Made by a program: the position numbers and the translations under genes. A DNA stretch of 9,887 nt from Bacillus sp. (in: firmicutes). Lineage in GTDB: Bacteria; Bacillota; Bacilli; Bacillales; Cytobacillaceae. Position 1 is the first letter of the stretch, and each line of letters begins with the position of its first letter. Positions 7,079 through 9,887 of this stretch are shown here, one piece after another. Location: contig DMSR01000239.1 of NCBI GenBank assembly GCA_003457145.1, forward strand, positions 491 to 10,377, given 5' to 3'. Under the pieces are notes generated by a model. That model saw nothing but the letters and a program-made list of their open reading frames with translations. It made no database searches and was not told where the DNA came from.

Positions 7079-7855
7079 TTATTGTGACAGCAGACTCCAT
7101 TCCTTAAGCTTTTTATCGAAGACCAGTCTTCCGTCGCTTGCATTCCTGCTGGCCTCTTTAAACTCATCATACATATCATCCATATTCGCGAAATCACCGA
7201 TGATCCAAATTGGTATTTCGAGTCTGTTCCGATTTTGCTGGATATTTCTTATTGAAAAGACGGCACCTTCCTTTAAAGCAGGCATCAGGGATTTTAAAAT
7301 TTCCTTGCTGACCGAAGGGTATGCTCGCTTTTTTTTGATACCAAGCAAGGTCTTCTCAGGTGCCAATGCGCTAACTTTCCCAGCAAGGACACCTCCTAGC
7401 ATCCGGAAGAAGTCATTAAAATTGCGGTAATAGGTTTTATTGAACCAGCCATCATCATTAGCCAGGTAGGCAAATCGGTTTCCGAGCTGATTATAGAAGG
7501 GCAGCTTCAGATGGTGCTTTATATGCCCCAAATAAAGCATTTCCGCTATTTCCTGGGCAGACAGCACGTTCAGGGATTCTACTTCCTCAAAATCAATCCA
7601 GCAGAAATCCCCATAAGCATGGACATTTTCTGCAGCAAGCCTGTCAACCCTTTCTTCAGGAACATACTCAAATAACGTATGCCGATTGAAATCTCCATCT
7701 TCATGCCGATGCTTCAATAGCAATAAATGATTAAGGGAATCTGATAACGATCTTGCAAATTCGTAAAACTCTATTCCATAGGAGAGTACATACTGATCCC
7801 GGTCGTTCAAATGGATATATAGCAAATCCCGATTATAAGGATGGTTCTTTTTCAA
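7079..7855 (-). CDS. Uncharacterised soluble protein, 258 residues
   Basis: I do not recognise a characterised family. No signal peptide or membrane segment is visible; the composition is mixed and charged with many aromatic residues, as in a folded cytoplasmic protein. Conspicuous stretches are YGDFCWIDFEEVESLN (81-96), LSAQEIAEMLYLGHIKHHLK (98-117), NRFAYLANDDGWFNKTYYRN (126-145) and IPIWIIGDFANMDDMYDEF (214-232). The middle resembles a family I loosely recall from Bacillaceae, where members are sometimes labelled oxalate:formate antiporter; that label cannot fit a protein without membrane helices. Of two in-frame TTG codons, 7855 is chosen because GGGAGG (7864-7869) lies 8 bases away, against 2 bases for the one at 7861. 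The intact frame and good ribosome site suggest a working gene. It is convergent with the MFS gene and followed directly by a VOC remnant. Confidence 0.8.
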   Translation of the reverse strand: MKKNHPYNRDLLYIHLNDRDQYVLSYGIEFYEFARSLSDSLNHLLLLKHRHEDGDFNRHTLFEYVPEERVDRLAAENVHAYGDFCWIDFEEVESLNVLSAQEIAEMLYLGHIKHHLKLPFYNQLGNRFAYLANDDGWFNKTYYRNFNDFFRMLGGVLAGKVSALAPEKTLLGIKKKRAYPSVSKEILKSLMPALKEGAVFSIRNIQQNRNRLEIPIWIIGDFANMDDMYDEFKEASRNASDGRLVFDKKLKEWSLLSQ

Positions 7856-8008
7856 AGGCAAAACCTCCCGGACAATTTCTAGACTGAAAAATTGATAGTA
7901 AAACCAAATGCTTCACCTGAATGATTCCATTCCGTACATAATGACACTCTTTCTATTTTAGCAAATATCATGAAAAATATCTTATTTTGTCATTCCACAA
8001 TATAATAA
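7856..8008. other. Upstream region of the 258-residue protein gene
   Basis: AT-rich sequence with the GGGAGG ribosome binding site at 7864-7869 (minus strand). ATGACA and TAAAAT hexamers exist upstream, but none has a proper partner at 16-18 bases, so I call no promoter. A 30-codon minus-strand frame at 7879-7971 lacks a ribosome site and is not called. Confidence 0.4.
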
Positions 8009-8458
8009 TTATAATCCGCTTGGATATTTGAAACCCACAGCAGGTACTGGTGCAATTCGCTCTTTCCACCTCCGAGGAACTAATCCACTTCCTTTTGCGT
8101 CTATAACTCTTAGATAGGAAAATGTTTCTAGATTACCCATTGTAAGGATAAAACTTCTTTGATAGCATAAAATTGTAAAACGATTCCGTTCCTCTTATTA
8201 AGATTGCTCCCGTTTGAATTGCTTCTTTATGAACACGAGTTAAATCCCTGTTCCACTTGGCTACAGCCGCTTTCAAAGTGATTCCTGGCTCAAAAAAAGG
8301 TGGAAAATCGTGGAAAATCCATTACCTACGAAGAATGCGAGCCCAACAAAGAATGAAATAGCTCCTTTCTTAAACAGTTATTAAAATCTATACTATCAAG
8401 GTCAAAAACGATTGTTTTCCCTCTACCTATAAAAGGAAATTGTATATGACCAACCGAA
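8009..8458 (-). pseudogene. Decayed gene of unknown family, frameshifted several times
   Basis: Minus-strand reading shows protein-like sequence that hops between frames. About 8365-8298 gives GAISFFVGLAFFVGNGFS. 8321-8133 gives FFEPGITLKAAVAKWNRDL, TRVHKEAIQTGAILIRGTE, SFYNFMLSKKFYPYNG and a stop. 8140-8009 gives NLETFSYLRVIDAKGSG and a C-terminus VPAVGFKYPSGL. The pieces rejoin into about 114 residues if one copy of a 10-bp tandem repeat (8300-8319), one base of an A7 run (8292-8298) and one base of a C3 run (8136-8138) are removed. A fourth piece upstream (8458 to about 8367, containing GKTIVFDLDSIDFNN) may belong, needing one more base near 8366-8368; this part is less certain. The first segment is hydrophobic, like a signal or membrane anchor. 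AAAGGAG (8362-8368) could be an old ribosome site. I cannot name the family. Confidence 0.6.
8300..8319. repeat. 10-bp perfect tandem duplication
   Basis: GTGGAAAATC occurs twice head to tail at 8300-8309 and 8310-8319. It lies inside the decayed gene and changes its frame, being 10 rather than 9 or 12 bases. The pattern fits replication slippage. Confidence 0.9.
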
Positions 8459-8471
8459 ACAGGGTGAGCAC

Positions 8472-9638
8472 ATGAAAAAATCTTTAAAAAATAATGATCG
8501 GTTTGATTGGACATTGACGTTCATATTAATGCTGTTTTTTATAATTAGCTGTGCTGCTATTTACAGTGCGCAAAAAACCGGCCAGTATGGCCAGAATTTC
8601 ATGGTGAAGCAGATCTTCTGGTATATTGTCGGATCAGGCATCATCGGCACAGTGATGATGTTTGACAGTGAGCAGTACCGTAAGCTGTCCTGGTATCTGT
8701 ATGGATTCGGTGTGTTCCTGCTGATTTTCTTGCATTTTGCCCCTGCAAGCATTGCAGAAGAAAGGAATGGTGCAAAGAGCTGGTTTTTCATCGAGCCATT
8801 CGGTTCGATCCAGCCTTCCGAATTCATGAAGGTCTTTCTGATACTCGCACTCAGCAAGGTAATCTTTACTCATCATGATAAATATGGAATAAAGACCATT
8901 AAATCGGACTTTTTTCTTTTCATCAAGCTGGGAGCAATCACGGCTCTTCCGCTCGGATTAATCCTGCTCCAACCCGATCTTGGGACAGCACTTGTCGTTA
9001 TCGCCATACTCACCGGTTTGATTCTTGTTTCAGGAATAAGCTGGAAGATCATTTTGCCTGTTTACGGTGCGGGTGCCGGACTTGGCGCAGGCATCCTGTA
9101 TCTTGTTATCTGGAAACCTGAAATTCTCAAAGAATATTTAAACGTGAAGACCTATCAGTTTGGGCGAATTTATGCTTGGATTGACCCTGAAACCTATCAA
9201 AGTGAATACGGTTATCACTTGATAAAATCACTCAGGGCGATAGGGTCTGGCCTTCTCACTGGCAAAGGCTTCAGCGAACGGGAAGTTTATATTCCCGAAA
9301 GCCACACCGATTTTATCTTCAGCGTGATTGGAGAAGAATATGGTTTTGTCGGAGGAAGTGTGGTAATTGGTCTCTTTTTCCTATTAATCTATCATCTAAC
9401 CAAAACGTCTTTGGATACAAACGACCCTTTCAGCACCTATATCAGTACGGGTGTCATCAGTATGGTAACCTTTCATGTCTTTCAGAATATCGGGATGACT
9501 ATCCAGCTCCTTCCAATTACGGGAATTCCGCTGCCATTCATCAGTTATGGGGGAAGCTCACTTATGGGCAATATGCTCGCGATGGGATTAATCTATGGGA
9601 TACGCTACCATCACAAAACGTATATGTTTTCATCCTGA
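8472..9638 (+). CDS. SEDS-family peptidoglycan glycosyltransferase, RodA-like (FtsW/RodA/SpoVE family)
   Basis: A polytopic membrane enzyme that polymerises lipid II into glycan strands together with a class B penicillin-binding protein; RodA acts in side-wall growth, FtsW in division. The 388 residues match the family length (B. subtilis RodA about 390) and have about ten hydrophobic segments. Marks in order: SIQPSEFMK (112-120), LLQPDLGTALV (165-175), SLRAIGSGLLTGKGF (253-267), PESHTDFIFSVIGEEYGFVG (275-294) and PLPFISYGGSSLMGNM (353-368). Asp280 in HTDFIF aligns with the essential Asp of RodA. SVIGEEYGFVGG is more RodA-like than FtsW-like, but the exact paralogue is unsure, so no symbol is given. 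The ATG follows AGGGTGA by 4 bases. No clear promoter or terminator was found. It is not in a recognisable division or shape cluster, and its 5' side abuts a decayed gene on the opposite strand. Confidence 0.93.
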   Translation: MKKSLKNNDRFDWTLTFILMLFFIISCAAIYSAQKTGQYGQNFMVKQIFWYIVGSGIIGTVMMFDSEQYRKLSWYLYGFGVFLLIFLHFAPASIAEERNGAKSWFFIEPFGSIQPSEFMKVFLILALSKVIFTHHDKYGIKTIKSDFFLFIKLGAITALPLGLILLQPDLGTALVVIAILTGLILVSGISWKIILPVYGAGAGLGAGILYLVIWKPEILKEYLNVKTYQFGRIYAWIDPETYQSEYGYHLIKSLRAIGSGLLTGKGFSEREVYIPESHTDFIFSVIGEEYGFVGGSVVIGLFFLLIYHLTKTSLDTNDPFSTYISTGVISMVTFHVFQNIGMTIQLLPITGIPLPFISYGGSSLMGNMLAMGLIYGIRYHHKTYMFSS

Positions 9639-9712
9639 TACAGACGCCTTGTAAATTCGAATGGTCCTTATAAGGTTCGAGAGGACTATTACAGGTTTCA
9701 AATCCATACAAA

Positions 9713-9726
9713 CTAGGAGCCTAGTC
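9713..9726 (+). promoter_or_regulatory. Palindrome overlapping the ribosome site of the GNAT gene
   Basis: ACTAGGAGCCTAGT is a near-complete inverted repeat (ACTAGG-AG-CCTAGT) that contains the AGGAG ribosome binding site (9715-9719) of the gene starting at 9729. As RNA it could form a 5-bp hairpin with a GAGC loop. It might be an operator half-site pair or chance. Confidence 0.3.
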
Positions 9727-9728
9727 TA

Positions 9729-9887
9729 ATGAATGAATTAACGTTGAACATAAATTATCGGGATAATCTTCTATTAAGGAACAGCTTTTTCGAGCTTGCA
9801 GCCAATATCTTTGGCCTGAATTTTAAGAATTGGCATGAGAAAGGATATTGGGGTGACCGATATATTCCCTACTCCTATTCAGATGGA
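9729..9887 (+). CDS. Probable GNAT-family N-acetyltransferase (N-terminal part, cut by window edge)
   Basis: Only 53 codons lie in the window. The product begins MNELTLNINYRDNLLLRNSF and continues through an aromatic, charged stretch, GLNFKNWHEKGYWGDRYIPY (34-53 minus the last residues SYSDG). This pattern (LRNSF-x-ELA, W-x2-KG-x-W-x-D-x-YIPYS-x-x-DG) resembles the start of a group of Bacillus GNAT acetyltransferases, where the next residues would be the first strands of the acetyl-CoA fold. The acetyl-CoA-binding loop is beyond the window, so the call rests on the N-terminus alone. AGGAG lies 9 bases before the ATG. It follows the SEDS gene by 90 bases on the same strand, and I see no strong terminator between them, so co-transcription is possible. 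The acceptor substrate is unknown. Confidence 0.65.
   Translation, partial: MNELTLNINYRDNLLLRNSFFELAANIFGLNFKNWHEKGYWGDRYIPYSYSDG

Noticed and set aside
7879..7971. A 30-codon minus-strand frame (MIFAKIERVSLCTEWNHSG onward) upstream of the 258-residue gene.
   Set aside because: No ribosome binding site before its ATG, no recognised motif, and its length is expected by chance in AT-rich sequence.
8412..8433. TTGTTT and TATAAA in front of the SEDS gene as a promoter.
   Set aside because: Only 10 bases separate the hexamers, so they cannot act together; no better pair was found.

Overview
The window looks like chromosomal DNA of a Bacillaceae bacterium (Bacillus or a close relative). The evidence is moderate GC, strong GGAGG-type ribosome binding sites, frequent TTG starts, sigma-A promoters, hairpin-plus-T-tract terminators, and a ddl-murF gene pair whose proteins read like Bacillus orthologues. 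I see no insertion sequence, phage gene, CRISPR array, tRNA or rRNA. The intact genes look like core or housekeeping genes, separated by gene debris.

Layout. 1-1626 (minus): ddl followed by the first third of murF, the two ligases that make D-Ala-D-Ala and add it to the peptidoglycan precursor; the 202-base gap between them holds a terminator-like hairpin. 1627-1951: divergent promoters. 1952-3121 (plus): a sodium/dicarboxylate-type (DAACS) symporter whose substrate-site residues are not those of a glutamate or dicarboxylate carrier. 3229-5306 (minus): a SulP anion transporter with a STAS domain and, downstream, a universal stress protein, each with its own terminator. 5575-6852 (plus): an MFS carrier of the oxalate/formate-antiporter or monocarboxylate type, ending at a 15-bp bidirectional hairpin.

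6977-7078 (minus) is the last 34 codons of a broken VOC/glyoxalase-family gene, in the same frame as, and directly behind the stop codon of, an unrecognised 258-residue soluble protein (7079-7855, minus). 8009 to about 8458 (minus) is a decayed gene. Its three best-supported reading frames rejoin into about 114 residues if one copy of a 10-bp tandem duplication and two single bases in homopolymer runs are undone. 8472-9638 (plus) is a RodA-like SEDS glycan polymerase, and 9729 to the window end is the start of a probable GNAT acetyltransferase.

Cell-wall synthesis is represented at both ends: D-Ala-D-Ala ligation and MurF on the left, a SEDS polymerase on the right. The middle is a set of single-gene transport units in alternating orientation, most with their own promoter and terminator. 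No new multi-gene system is evident. The points most worth checking are the altered substrate site of the symporter, the two gene remnants around the uncharacterised protein, and the possible RNA structures in front of murF and the SulP gene.
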